Positions 33,669 through 47,391 of a stretch of DNA of 64,000 nucleotides are shown piece by piece (position 1 is the stretch's first letter; each line of letters opens with the position of its first letter). Location: contig VJWN01000003.1 of the NCBI GenBank assembly GCA_007644065.1, forward strand, positions 682,001 to 746,000, written 5' to 3'. Origin of the DNA: Margaritispora aquatica (taxonomy: Eukaryota > Ascomycota > Leotiomycetes > Helotiales > Discinellaceae). The notes beneath the pieces were generated by a model. It saw nothing but the letters and a program-made list of their open reading frames with translations. It had not been told where the DNA came from and did not search any database. A program made the position numbers and the translations under genes.

Positions 33669-34837
33669 GATACTCAGATTAGTATCCTCAGAAGTTCTAG
33701 AAGTACGTCAAAGTTTTGTCTAATTATCCGATCTCCGTATGTACAATGTTTTTATTAGTATTGGATGTAAAGTGATATCCATAGAGTATGGGGAACTTTT
33801 TCAATCATAGGTTAGTGAAGATACTGATCTCCAACCACAAGAAACATGCTTCTAAATAAGTAAAAAAGTTTCCCTCATGTTCACACAACACAAATCAAGC
33901 AAACTGCAGCAGTTATCTCACTCCGTCACACTAGGGCACCTAACGAAGAAGGTTCTACGCAAAAAATAGTGGTACACATCCAGACGCAGCACCAATGTTC
34001 CCAAATGGAAACGCCAAAGCAGGTTCTCGCTAACAGTCAACAGATACAAACACTACGCTGAGTCTACCCCCTCTACTTAGCCAGCTCAACTAAGTTTGTC
34101 AGGAAAGAGTCATTATCAACACTGCTCAGGTTAAGGAAGGCAAGAATAGAAACGTGTACTTTGGTTTGGAAGGACAAGATTGATAAAGGCGGAGACGAGC
34201 CACAACCGTCCTGGAGAAGACAAATTCGAACCTTAGATGTGCGAATAACAATACAAATACTGACACAAACGACGGTGTTACGAAACTGGTGCCATTTGAT
34301 GAACTTTCATTTGAATTAAGCTACGACATGCGAGGCTCAAAACGAACGCAGAAACAACTCCAGCCACCCACCAATCTGACCCCAACTAACAACAACGCAA
34401 GTCTATGTGTTTAATACGCAAAGCATTATAACCTCCTCACCACTCTCCCTCTACCTCTGCCTTGTATAGCCAACTAGCCAAGACTTAACCACGCAGCCAC
34501 CATCACCGACCATCTATGCATGCAAGAATGCCACCACCAAACCCACCAGCCCGAACCCAGCACTAGCATTAAGACGTAAAGTGTGCAGCCGTGATATCAA
34601 TTAAGCAAAAAGCAGCAAGCAAATTAAGAAGATCGAATCTTGACAAAGCAAGATGGGAGACCTATCTATCGCGATCCACCAACGCCGCCACAATGCGGAC
34701 GTGAAAACGTAGCATGACGCAAAATGAGCAAGCTCTGCACGTGAGCTGAGATGACATGACATGAAAGTCTTGGATGTGACCCAAAAGGGAGGACATGATT
34801 GGGAGGGGAAGATTTGTTTGAGATACGGGTGTGGGTT
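33669..34837. other. Intergenic region downstream of the cytochrome P450 reductase gene
   Basis: About 1.2 kb; the right end is 3' UTR of the reductase gene. It is rich in A and CAA/ACC-type runs (33950-34570). No gene is supported. Confidence 0.45.
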
Positions 34838-37041
34838 CTATGACCATACGTCTTCCTGTTGAGAAAATAAAGTCAGTGTCTGATTAGTTATGAGAAGGCA
34901 ACGAGAAAGCAACAAAAGTGTGTTCTTTAGTCCTTTATACGAGAGTAGATGTGGGATCGAAAAGCATTGAAACTAGAACATACCTGATATTGATTTGCAG
35001 AACGCATACTCTTAACGATTTCCTCTGCCTTCGACTCGGGAATGCCTCGCTGCTCAGACATTATCTTGCCAAGAGTAGTGTTGACCTCCCTTGCCATGTT
35101 TGCCGCGTCACCACACACGTAGAAGTACGCTTTCTGCAAAAGAAGCTCATTGACTTCCTTAGCATGCTCCTGGAGACGATGCTGGACGTAGACTTTCTTT
35201 GGCCCCTCTCTGGAAAACGCGGTGATAATACTGAACTTGTCACCAAGTGCCTCTTTGTACTCATCCCATTCATTGGAGTAAAGGAAATCCTCCGTAGACT
35301 TCCTGCAACCAAAGAAGAGAAGTGTACGCCCAACCTCCTCACCAGCCTTAGCTTGGGCAGCGCGCTCTTGAACAAAGCCACGGAACGGGGCAACACCGGT
35401 TCCGGGACCAACCATGATGATAGGCTTAGTAGGATCCGAAGGGAGTTTAAAGTTGGAGTGACGAACGTGGACAGGGACATGTACACCATCGTACTTGTTG
35501 CGAGGGCCGGTAATGTTATAGGTCAGTCCGTGTGGATCGGGGTTAGGGTCTCCATGTTGCTTCTGCTTAAGTGCCAGGAGATAGTTGGTGGTAACACCCT
35601 TCAGAGCATCATCACGACCCGGGATTTGAATTGACTCAACTACTGCAGTAATGGAGATTTTGGTCTTCTGGACCAAAGATGACGAAGAAATCGAGTAATA
35701 TCTTGGCTGAACCTTGTTAACACCCTCGATGAATGCTGAAAATGGAATATCGCTCCACTTCTCCTTGGTCACAGCTTGAAGAGCTTGGGCAATATTGAAG
35801 TATTTCTGGCTGATCTTGGAGTGGAAATAATCCTTGTCGCTACCCAGCTTGCTCATTTCTGCCTTGGCCTCCTCGGTTGGCGCAAAAGGGGCTAGGGTTG
35901 CGATGAATTGACGCGAGACTGGAGCACAAATCTCCATGTGGTAACGAGCGATTGCATCGTATGTTGTAGGTGTAGGGAAGGGTACCTTGGCTGTTGCATC
36001 AAGAGCTTTGACACTGACAACGGAATCGCGCTTTGAAGAAAGTCCAATGACACTGAGAAATCTGTCCACCTCTTTGCCGGCATTTGTGGGCCAGACAGCG
36101 ATGTGATCACCAGTTTGGTAACTGAGGTTGGAGCCAGAGATATCGATTTCCAGGTGTAAACAGTTGCGGTCCTTCACTGTGAAGATCTCCCTCGATTCTG
36201 CGATAGGTGCAATGTATGGGTTGTGGGCGTTGAATGGTCCCTTGGCAGTTCCCTCGAGGTGCATCTTGTTGGGTTCTCCAAGATAGACTTCGGGCGAGTC
36301 CTTTGTCAAACCATCTCTCTCTGTGATGGCAAATACTGGCTCATAAACAGCCTCGCGCTCTTCAAGATTCATCTTCTCAGCCAGATCAGTCCACATAGGA
36401 TCCTTCCAGGCTAAAAAGTCTTCCTCCATGGTACCGGCTCCGTCATCACCCTCTCCAGCAGCTCCAATTCTTGTTGCTCCGAGTTTCTCCAATGCCTTGG
36501 TGACATTTCTGACCATAGAATTGTAGTGCTCGTATGTGTTATTTCCTAATCCGAATGCAACAAATTTCAGATTCTCAAGTGGCGGATCGGCAGCGTTGGA
36601 AAATGCGACATCTTCGTTGGTGATAAATTCGTAGAAGTCGACGGCGTTATCGGTGGGCTCACCCTCGCCATAAGTTGCAAGAACGAACATGGCGATCTTG
36701 TCTTCAGGTAGTGTGTCCAGATTCTCGTAATCGTAGTCCTCCAAATCTGCCACCATAGTCTCGAGACCAAATCGACTTTTGCCCTCCTTTGCCAATCGTG
36801 AGGCGTAATCCTCTGCAGTTCCTGTCTGGGATCCGTAGAAGACTACACAGTTTTTGTTGGACTCCTCCATCTTCTCCACGATGTTCCTCGTCTTTGCTGG
36901 CTTGTTGCCATTTGCGGCGGCGAAGGAAGCAGCATATGGATCTTTAGTAACTCCCCAGTATGTCCCTTTTGTGAAATATGCAACAGTTCCTAATAACAGT
37001 GCCGCAAGGACGACAATGTCCAAAGTGTCGAGTTGCGCCAT
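34838..37041 (-). CDS. cpr1: NADPH-cytochrome P450 reductase
   Basis: Two exons, complement(join(34838..34855, 34984..37041)), 691 aa, the usual fungal length. The start MAQLDTLDIVVL at 37041 is the conserved one; an in-frame Met at 37077 would add 12 residues. It has an N-terminal ER anchor (about 8-24), an FMN-binding flavodoxin domain (VVFYGSQTGTAEDYA, LATYGEGEPTDNA), a connecting and FAD domain (PRYYSISSSS), and an NADPH domain (VGPGTGVAPFRGF, FFGCRKSTEDFLY, YVCGDAANMA). It transfers electrons from NADPH to microsomal P450s such as Cyp51 and Cyp61 in sterol synthesis. The terminal EDVWS, with the conserved FAD-stacking Trp, comes from an 18-nt second exon after a 128-nt intron (GTATGT donor, CTAATC branch, CAACAG acceptor). 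Retaining this intron would replace EDVWS by 18 unrelated residues. Confidence 0.95.
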
Positions 37042-39496
37042 AGTAGAAGTGGGTGTGGACGTGGGCGTTGTTCTCAATGAATTTGCTATCGTGGCCCCAC
37101 GAAGCTGAGCGAAAGGACCTTGTATGTAGAAGAACTGTCGATTTGTGGTGTGGCGTCAAGCCAGGTGCCAGTCAGATCCGTGAAATTAGGTCTGACTGTG
37201 TTGAACGCGAGGACTGCTTAAGAATGATGGCGAGGACGAGGAATACTAAGTACCTTACGGAGGTGAGGTATTCTTTGGAAGTGGGATTCAACAGCGTGGT
37301 CTCAGTTGTGAGAAAGTCAAGAGTCAATAGTGGAGTGGATTGGATTGGATTGTTCTCTCGTTAGGCGATAACCTTATTTTGGCGTTTCTATTGATGCCGA
37401 TATTCTGTCCCGATCCAGGTGGTCTGTCCACTCTGGAACCGAAACGCACCTCGCCTTTTATACTGCCTTTTGTATTGTACTCGTAATGTGTGAGAGTCCG
37501 AGGTGCGAGCGTCTCAAATCTCAACGAACAAGGAATAATACAGTAATGGGTAAAAGCCGAATGGAATTGGAGCCGCTGGAGGAAGCGGAATATTGATTGT
37601 AAGATCTTACGTTGGAGTTTAGATTACGCATATGGAAAATAGTAACAATTGATTAATACATGTTAGGGTAACACTACCTACCTTACTTCCATTCATTACC
37701 TTCCATAGGTACGTTTCATTACTCAGAACGGAATCAGAAAGAACAGGTGGCAATTGTATGGTATTCGTCTACTTCGATGCAATCCTTCTACGCTCTATAG
37801 TTTCACGATTGAACATCCCACGCGTATTTTCCCCTTTACTCCTGTATTGCTCTTCTTCCATTACTACTCCTCGGGTTCTGTTCTCGCTATCAAGTGCTCC
37901 ATTTGGATCGATGCGACAGGTCCATAGTGCGAGTACCTTACTGTACCGCCGTCAAACCCAGCTCGGCGGGTTATTTACCTATTTGTTGATGCAACACCCG
38001 AACTAGTGCTTAATATGCGAAAGGTCAAAGAGCTCCAGCTTTATCGTCACTTATAACTACAATAATATCATCTGATCTAGAAGTTTTTCATATGAGATAT
38101 CTTCTCGTAACAAGTTAGAATTGTTTTGTACTAACTTTAGGGAGATCGAGTTATTCGTTGGTTCTTGGTTGATTTTCAAAGTTGGTATAGTTGAGGTGAG
38201 GGAAGCACAGATGTTGCATTCAACAAGTAACCCGTCGAGTAAGGTATTTACAGTCCCTTAGGTAAGAGAGGTCTCAGATCAGCGACGACTTTCAGGCACT
38301 TTTCCGAATTCGAGAGGGTGCCAAGCTGCCAGTCTGCCAGTCCCAGTCCAGCGGTATCTTTCCGCTTCCCGACGATGGTAAACACAAGTGATGATCCCTA
38401 TACTTTTTCGGATTCATGCTTAGTCCCTATTCGATAGATTTTCAATGTCAACATATTATAATGAATGCCTACAAGAATCACAAGCTCCTATGTCAAGTGG
38501 CGCTATCCGAGGCCGAGTGTCAATCGATTGAAGTCCAGTAGCTGAATATGTGCAACTTATTAGCAATGCATATGCTGTCAAGTTCTTACTGAGCTTACTG
38601 ATATATCTGATACATACGAGAGAGTATGAGTATTAAATCTATGGGCAATGTGTACTTAGAAAGGTTACTTTATATAAATGGAACACCTTGGGACAACAAA
38701 TAAGCTGTACCTGATACAGTGAAATATGGAAGAATATAGCATCAGTTACACCTCCCTACCAATGTCCATTGTCATCATTTTTCTTCTTCTTTCAATATCT
38801 CTCTCAGCTTTCTTGCCTGGTTGCATATGTATGAGACAAAGGCAATTTAAACTGAATAAAGAGAGCGGACCTTATTGTTCTTTTACCATAGTCAGTTGCA
38901 AGTTCTACGCACTCCAATGCGCTTGATTGAGCCAAGGGTCTCTGGGTCCTGGCAGTATTTCTTCTTCTGCTGTCACAATCTACGCCTACCCAAGTAGATG
39001 ATTGGTACCACTAGATGAGCGAAAGGTTTCAATAGGAGAGTAAAGCTGATGTAAAAACTTGATGGTAGGTTTTATGGTATCAAATACTCTCTGGCTGGGA
39101 TCTGAGATGCCTTTTGTGAAGGTACTTCAGTAGCTAAGACACGAGATGAAAATGAAAGTTGTCTGTCTCAGTTCTGGATTACCTATGCCAACTCGTATCT
39201 CGTACTCTACAGTAAGCTTCTCCTGTATTTGACTAGACTAGGATCAGCGCTGAGACTGTTAATTGGCCTCTGCTGAATCCCACCCGTCATTTTATCCTCG
39301 CACGAAGCTTGAGTACCTCCGTAAAGGGTGATGTGCGTCGACGACACACATCTCTGTACCTGCATTGCCAAATGTACAACACGAGATACCTTCACATGGC
39401 AGATTTGAAGATGGAGTCTGTGCAACCGATATCTTGTTAACTTCGGCGGTACCCATCTATTCCTGTACCTGCGCCAAAGCACACGTGATGTGAAAC
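37042..39496. promoter_or_regulatory. Long divergent promoter region, P450 reductase and Tao3/PAG1
   Basis: 2.45 kb between start codons with no supported gene. Next to the reductase start is a pyrimidine-rich (minus-strand) leader. A short GGATT triplication lies at about 37337-37352. The AT-rich 38.0-38.7 kb part holds nothing recognised. Confidence 0.45.
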
Positions 39497-42400
39497 TATG
39501 GGTGAGTTTGGTGTTTGATCTTTTGGTGCTAGGACGGGAGGAGGAAAAGGGAGTGAGGCTTTCGCTATTGCACTTCCAAGATCCCTCTTTCTCGTATCCC
39601 ACGGGTATTGGGAGGTATTTGCTCGTCATCTCTGTACATCTGCTAATTCAATATCTGCAAGGTCAATCACCAGATTATTTCTACGAGAAGGGGAGGGAGA
39701 GCAGCTTGATTGACCTGGATGACTGGAATGCAACCCTCAAGTTCTCCTCAACTCCGACCTTCTCAAGATTTGGCTCGGACGCTCGAGAGCCCCCTCCAGA
39801 TCTTGCAACCAGGATCCCGCCCCTAGATGCTCATACTCAAGCCTCGAGTATCTCGCCCCGATTTTTCTCCTCGAACACATTGCTAGAATCTAAGTCCCAT
39901 CACCGACAAACGAGCATCGTCCATGGAATACAGCATTCGCGAAACGGCAGCGTTGCAAGCTCTTCGAGCAGTCCGCTGAGCCCTCAAATAATTGCTGCTG
40001 CGGGAGCTGCGGGCCGAACTGATGCATCAAGCATGTCGGATTCATCATTTGCGCCGTCTCTATCGGGTATGACAACGGGCGCATCTTTCAGTTCAGGAAC
40101 ATCGTTCAGCTCGAGCTCGACAGTTCTACCCGAGCGAACTTCATCTGCCACGGATAGTAGCAACTACAATGCGACAATGACGAGGGTAGAACGTATGCAT
40201 AGTGGCAAAAGCAGTAGAGACCATCGCCATCATCATTCTCACTCTCGGCATCATCATAAGGATGAATCTAAAAGCGTGGGGGAATATGCGCTTCACGTAT
40301 TATTTACATCTGTTAGTGTCTTGCATAATCTTTCTAGACCGTGTAGTAACGCTGCTCTAGTTCATTGCCCAGGCAGAGGATAAGATATCACAATGCATCA
40401 CCATACCCCTTGACCCGGAACCTCAGATTGAGAAAATATGTGGACCTGGAGTAGATCTCACCTTCGACCAATTAATTTCTGCTCTGGGACATATTGCAAG
40501 TCAGAAACCAAAACCATTGATTGATACCATGATGTTATGGCGTAAGAACAAAAGTGATGCAGCTAATGAAGCCCGAATACAGCTTCAGCAGGTAGGCGCC
40601 CAGTCAAAATTCAACCGCGAAGAGGTCACTTACTTAAATCATAGTCGCGGAGTAATCTTGGCCCGGGAATAATGCCTAGGAGGAATACAGAACCTTCCCA
40701 TATGCTCTCTGACGATCCAATGTCTGCCAATAACCCACCTTCTCTCGCAGCTCGCCAGGAATTCGTAGCTCAAGCAGAGCGACGCTCAACTGCCTCAATA
40801 TATATCCTTTGCCGTGTCCTTATAGAAGTCATTGGTCAAAGTACTCTAAAATGCATTACTAGAGATATGGAAGAGAAACTTGAGGGCATCATCTTCGGAC
40901 AGCTTAAAATTGCCGATGCAGAGGCACTCAACAACTCTCCACTAAAAATGGCGAACTGGTACTTGTTTAGTCAACTGCTTGGGGTCATGAGCAATATTAA
41001 CTTTGAGAGTGTTGCAGATCGCTTTATCGCGGATCTCGAGAAATCTCAAAGCCATGTTGTGGTTAAGAGTCCAGGCAATAGGGAAATAGAAGGAAGGATG
41101 GAATTAGTGCTGGGAGGAATGAAACATTTGCGAATTAAGGTATATCCAGAAGATGCTTGGGACCAGTCTTGCGATTTTATGATCTCTCTTGGACGTTTCT
41201 TTTCTCGCTCACACGGCCAGCGACTGAAGTATGCTTATTGTCAGGCCTTGGAGATCCTGCTTCTTCCAATCGCCGCAAAAGCCAATACTGAGCTCAACAT
41301 GCCAAAGTGGACTGAGGTACTAGGGACGATAAGTCCTCGTCTGGCGTCAATGTTTGTAAAACCTCGTCATTGGGCAATTGCATTTCCCCTAACTGCAACT
41401 CTACTTTGCGTATCACCAATAGAAAGTTTCTCATCGCAATGGCTACAACTTGTATTGCCATTACAGCCAAAACTGAAAGATCGGTTCACACGACCCATCT
41501 GTTTTCAGGTTATATCCAGGCTATTGTGGACATATCTATATCGCAACCCCGATGCGGTGTCAACCACCAGAAAACTTGAAGAAGTATTGAAGCTTATCCT
41601 TCCACCAGGGAAGAAGACTTACTTGACAACCGATCCCTCAATTGCCGAGCCACTGATCCAGATAATTCGGATAATTGGTTTTAAGCACCAAGAGTATTGT
41701 CTCAAGACAATTGTTTTCCCGCTCATCAATGCAGACTTATTCACTTCTGGTAAAGACCTCAAAATCGAGCAGCTGGAGCCAGAAAAAATTGTGATTGGCA
41801 TCCGAGCTTTCCTTGCAATAATTGCCGATCTCGAGAAAGGAGAATCGGGGCGTCCTCCATTTCCACAGCATTACCAGCCGTTGCCATACTTTGATCGTAT
41901 GCCAACATCGCCGATTATGACTGCTCCACGAAGCCTTCTGCCAGAGCCTACAGAAAGCCGGAAACTGGATGACCGCCTCTCACGTCCAGTTCTCACTAAC
42001 GCTCTAAGTGATGTTGCTAGAGAATACTATGCCAAATTTTGCGAGGTTTTGGGTAAAATTACAATTATTTGCGACAATACATTCGGTGGCCAAGCAGTGT
42101 TGGACGAAAAATTCAACAGCCCAACACCAAAGACACCACTCGCTGAAAGCTTCAACTTTTCTCGCCGTGATGATCATCAAAGTCCATCTGATCAGAAGCA
42201 AGGATTTTATGAGTTGCTCCATGTCGCTGTCCAAGCCTTGCCACGTTGCCTATCAGCCGACATTCCATTCAACGCCTTGGTCAATTTGCTATGTACGGGC
42301 ACCGCCCACGTACAATATAATATCGCCGAATCTTCAGCACAATCTTTGAAGTCGATTGCCCGGCAGTCACATGCTCAGCAAGTCACTATAGGGTTTGCAC

Positions 42401-45400
42401 GCTTCATATTTAATTTTGATGATCGATACTCGACAATGTCTGATGGCGGAATGCTCGGCCAATCTCATATCGAAAGCACTCTCAAACTCTATGTTGAGCT
42501 TTTGCAAATTTGGATTGAGGAAATCAAACACAAGATCAGAGAGGTTGCTGCAGATGTTTCTGAAGATGCGAATCCCGAGAAACGGGGCATCCAGCTAGAT
42601 CGTTCAGGGATTTGGACTCACATTGATGAAGTTGAATCTCACGGTCTTTTCTTCCTGTGCTCTCAATCACGAAGGGTACGAGGCTTTGCAGTAACAGTAC
42701 TTCGCCTCATAACTGAGTTTGATACTGCATTGGGTCAAGACAATACTCGACTAATCCACATCCTAGAGGAAGATTCCATGCGAGTAATGGATTTTAATGA
42801 TGAGCATCTATCAGTTGCAGAACGCAGCAGGCTACAAAGAGGACTTCAAAAAAGCAACTCACAAAGTGCCCTCATCGAGCTTTGCAGCAGTGAAGTGTCT
42901 TACGATGCAACGTTATGGTTCAAGATATTCCCTAACTTAATAAGAATCAGTTACGACCGTTGCCCTTTTGCAGTAACACTTGGCCGGGAATTAATATGCA
43001 ATCGCATATTGCAGATGTATAAAGCTATTGTTGCCTTGTCGGAAGTTACAAGAGGTCCGCAATATGGTTCTTTCGACAGGTTTGAGCCTGGAAGCGGCAG
43101 ATTTCTGTCAAGGGCCTCAACCACTCCACCAGAAGTTCTGATTGAACAGTGGAAACTTTATTTGATTGTTGCCTGCACAACTCTATCTGACAAGGGTGGT
43201 CAGCAGCAATCCTCACCTCCAGCTCCTCAACACCTACGGAAAGGTTCAAAATCGAGCCAAACCCAGGAGAAGATAACGTCAGCGCGCTCTCTGTTCAAGT
43301 ATATTATACCCCTGCTTTCTGTCAGTCCTGCCTCGATTCGCGATGCAGTTGTTGTCGCTCTTGGCTCCATCAATGTGAACATTTACAAAACTCTTTTAGA
43401 AGAGCTACAAGGTGCTGTAAGTCGATGTAATGATGATGCCAGAGCAAGAATTCATCAACGCACGGCGAGTAGTCCCAGGCGCAATCGACGGACTGATCTC
43501 CTTCGAACAGAGATCACCCAAGTCTACAAACTCACATCACACTTTCTAAAAGATTCAGACGTGCACCAAGATGATTGGATACTGAACAATCTTGTTGTTT
43601 ACACTAAGGATCTCAAATTGTTTCTAATGGATGGTGAAGTCCAGATGGACTGGGAGTTCCAAAAGCTTCGACGACATTACTGTGGACTGATGGAAGAACT
43701 TTTTGAAGGCATCAACCGTACAAAAGATCCATCGAGATGGATGACATTTGAGTCTCGAAAATCCTCATTCGCATTAATGGAGGATTGGTGTGGAGCTTCT
43801 CCCAATCAGACGCAAATTCGACAGCGTGAGGACAGCATGAGACAATCTATGATTGATCAGCAGACCGCTGGCGAGAGGGGCACCGTCACAGCAGCAATGG
43901 AAATTGAAAAGAGGAATCTCCGAACCGCTGCTCTTAGTGCAATGGCAGCTCTGTGTGGCGGGCCAGTGAGTGTCACAACAGAGAGTCGTGCAAATCTCCA
44001 ATTCGATATTCGACGAATGTTGTCCTGGATTGATACTATATTCAAATCTGGAAGCGACCGTATGCATCTTATCGGGAGACGAGCACTGAAGAATCTGATT
44101 GTGCACAATAAGGACTTCTCGTATCTACTCGAGCATTCAATCGCAACGTGTTATACTTCAGAAATACCAAAGGTTTTAGAGAGCTACTTTGAAGTCGTTA
44201 CTCAAGTTCTCATAGAGAATCCTGACTACCCGATGCCATTCTGGAAACTGCTCGGCATTGGACTTTATGCACTTGGTAGTGAGCTAAGCGAAATCAGGTC
44301 AAAGTCAGCTCGCGTCCTTCGAGCTCTGGAGGAAAGACAACAGAAGAATTCCAAAATCCAGGATTTCGATATCAGTATCTCAGATAAAACAAAAGCAGTG
44401 TATAAGCTGGCACAATTCGAGATATCGAAGCGATTGTCAAGACAGCATTCTGAGTTAGCTTTTCTCATATTTTCGGAATTCACAGCGTACTTCAAGGACC
44501 TTCCAGATACTGCTCAACGTAACATGGTAGCAGCAATTTTACCTTGGATCCAAATCATCGAATTACAACTGGATCCTAATGGCGGACCAACAGCACAGTC
44601 ATATGTTCTCCTCGCGAACCTCTTCGAGATCACTATCAAGTCAAGCAGTGCTTTGCACAACGAGGTTCAAGCTTTGTGGCAAGCCCTCGCAACTGGACCC
44701 CATGCCGGTAATGTCCAACTTGTCCTTGACTTTATCATGTGCCTGTGCCTGGACCGCAGAGAGCAAAACTTTGTGGCATATGCAAAGCAAATTGTTGTAT
44801 TTCTCTCGAGCACGCCTGCTGGAGTAAAGGTCGTGGAATTTCTCTTGATGCAAATTACTCCGAAAGCCATGATTCCGAACGAAAAACGTGAGCTAATACC
44901 TCCTCCTCCCGATACTGGAAAGATGCCATACCTGGCAGAGCTTTCCGAGGCATTGCCTATCGGAGCAAAGCAGGCTGGCTTCTCTCTCGGCCAATTGTCC
45001 TTAATATTGCTTGTCGATCTCATGGTGTCTCCTGTGCAGCTTGTCGCAGAAAATGTGCCATTGCTGTTACAGGTTGTGACTGTGCTTTGGGATCACTACA
45101 TTCCACTAGTACAAGAGCAAGCTCGAGAGATGCTTATCCACTTAATCCATGAACTTGTGATATCCAGAATTGAGGACGAGCAAGACAATTCAACCAAGAA
45201 ATCCATAGAGGACTTCATTGAATCAATCCGCCGACATGATTCTCAAGTGGTATGGGCATATGAAGACAATAATGGCAAAATGGATGATCAGGACAACAAG
45301 GTTCCTGCAGGTATGGAATATCTCACTGGGGAAGTTGTTAAATATTTCGAGATCACATATCCTGGTATACAAGAGCAGTGGGGCAAGCTGTCCTTGACTT

Positions 45401-47391
45401 GGGCAACATCTTGTCCAGTAAGGCATTTGGCTTGTCGGTCCTTCCAGATCTTTCGGTGCGTGCTTACTTCGTTGGATCAGCCTATGCTTGCGGATATGCT
45501 TGCCAGGCTTTCCAATACTATTGCAGATGAAGATCCCGATGTTCAGATGTTTTCTATGGAAATTCTGACGACGCTGAAGACTTTGATCTGCAAGTTAAAT
45601 CCTACAGATCTTGTCACATTCCCACAACTATTTTGGACAACATGTGCTTGCTTAGACACTGTCAATGAGCGCGAGTTCTTAGAAGCTCTTGGTATGCTTG
45701 AAGAACTGTTGGAAAAGCTTGATTTGCGTGATCCCCTTGTGAGAGAGCTTCTTGCAAATGGTCGGCCCCCAAGATGGGAAGGATTCTTCGAAGGATTGCA
45801 GCCTCTAGTTTACAAAGGTCTTCGATCTGCTGTCTGCTTCGATTTGACATTGAAGACTCTTGACAAGCTCGTACAGTTACCCAGCGATGACCTTATTGGG
45901 GACGATAGCCGGTTACTGTTTACAGTGCTTGCCAACTTCCCGAGGTTCTTGCATGCTATGGACCAAGATACTATTGACTTTGGAAGCCTCGAAACTGCTG
46001 CAAACCTCGCGCAAGTTGCCGACGAACAAGGCTATGAAACAATTGCTAGAGCTCTATCCGGATTTGCAGCTTCTCGCTACCGCACAAGCAAGGACTTTCT
46101 CGCGCAACTCGTCTCTGCGATCCGCGAAGCCTTCTTCCCTCAGTGGGAATTCGGGAGTCTAACATTCTTGATGGGATTTCTTACCAATAGTACCACATGG
46201 TTTAAGTTGAAGACAATGCGAATACTCTGTGTAGTCATTCCCGACATTGATATGAAAAAGCAAGAGATTGCACAACATGGACCAGATCTAATTTCTCCAC
46301 TTTTGAGATTACTGCAAACAGAGTTCTGTATGCAAGCCTTGGAAGTTCTGGATCAGATCATGACGATGACCGGTACTTCAATGGATAAGCACCACTTACG
46401 CATGAGCATGACCAACTCATCATCAAAGGGTATCAGAAAAGAGTATGAGCGAACACAGTCACTGTTCGGCATTCCAGAAGAATCAGGATGGTCTATCCCA
46501 ATGCCTGCCAAACATGCCGAGACAACAAGATCGAATGTACATGCAGCATTCTATATGTGCCAGAGTGCAGAGCACTTCGATAACGAGACAGCCCCAACTC
46601 CAGAGGTCGAGTTCCACGTGGACGATTTCCAATACAATTACTTCCCGTCAACCGAACGAACTGAGACAATGATGTCCGATGAAGGTCGTGGTGACGGCAA
46701 CATTGGCGACCTAGTAATGAAACTCGACAGCCTCGATGATTTCTTCGAAGACAGCCTGCAAAGTCCTACCAGCGATGGCCGCTCCTCCCGTACGATCACT
46801 GAAGCTGGATTTTCAGCAGAAGGCTTCGAGTCTGGAGCTCAGCTTTATGATGAGCAGACACTGCCTATCTTGCACCAGTCCCTAGCTAGGACGTCCAGCA
46901 GCGCCTCATTCCAGAATGGTTTCGCCGATATGCGACCTCAACTTAGTCACAGCACAACGTTCAATGCCATGAATCCCGGTGCTTTCAATATTCTCCCACC
47001 AACCACCAACCCAGCTCGACCAATATTGCATGCACGCTCGATTACATCTCCCTCCGCACCCTCACACTCATATCCATACAATCCTAATATCACATATACC
47101 TCAGATGAAGACAATGCTGAGGAGGTCTTTTCCGATGGTGACGACGAACGCGCCACTGCTGGAGGTGAGGGCTCGTTCTTTTTAGAAAACATGATTAAGC
47201 CACTTGCTCAGGGTACCAGGAGTGGGATGCGTAGGTTGACTGGGGGACGAAGTAGGGATAACGAGAGGCTGAGAGATGGTTTGAGGGTGGAAGGGAGGAG
47301 GGGCTTGAGCCAGCCACCTCGGAGCCCGAGGGTGCCTAAAGTGCCAAGTGCATATTTGACTAAGACAGCCAGTCCAGGAGATCAGCTTTGA
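39497..47391 (+). CDS. TAO3: Cell morphogenesis protein Tao3/Mor2/PAG1 (Furry family)
   Basis: Four exons: join(39497..39500, 39662..40311, 40361..40591, 40645..47391), 2543 aa. It is the fungal Furry homologue (yeast Tao3/Pag1, fission yeast Mor2), a scaffold of the RAM/MOR network that supports NDR kinase (Cbk1/Orb6) in polarised growth and cell separation. After a Ser/Thr-rich, His-rich N-terminus (HRHHHSHSRHHH) comes the conserved start of the fold: FIAQAEDKISQCITIPLD, FDQLISALGHIASQKPKPLI, RSTASIYILCRVLIEVIGQS. The bulk is HEAT/armadillo-like helices; the last 350 residues are Ser/Pro-rich and disordered. The small introns are firm. Exon 1 is only ATGG followed by a perfect GTGAGT donor; the acceptor (GCTAATTC branch, CTGCAAG) gives MGQSPDYFYEKG. 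The alternative is translation from further upstream or from an internal Met. Confidence 0.93.

Noticed and set aside
37041..37077. In-frame upstream Met of the P450 reductase
   Set aside because: Adds a Thr/Ser/Pro run not found in reductases, while the MAQLDTLDIVVL start is conserved.
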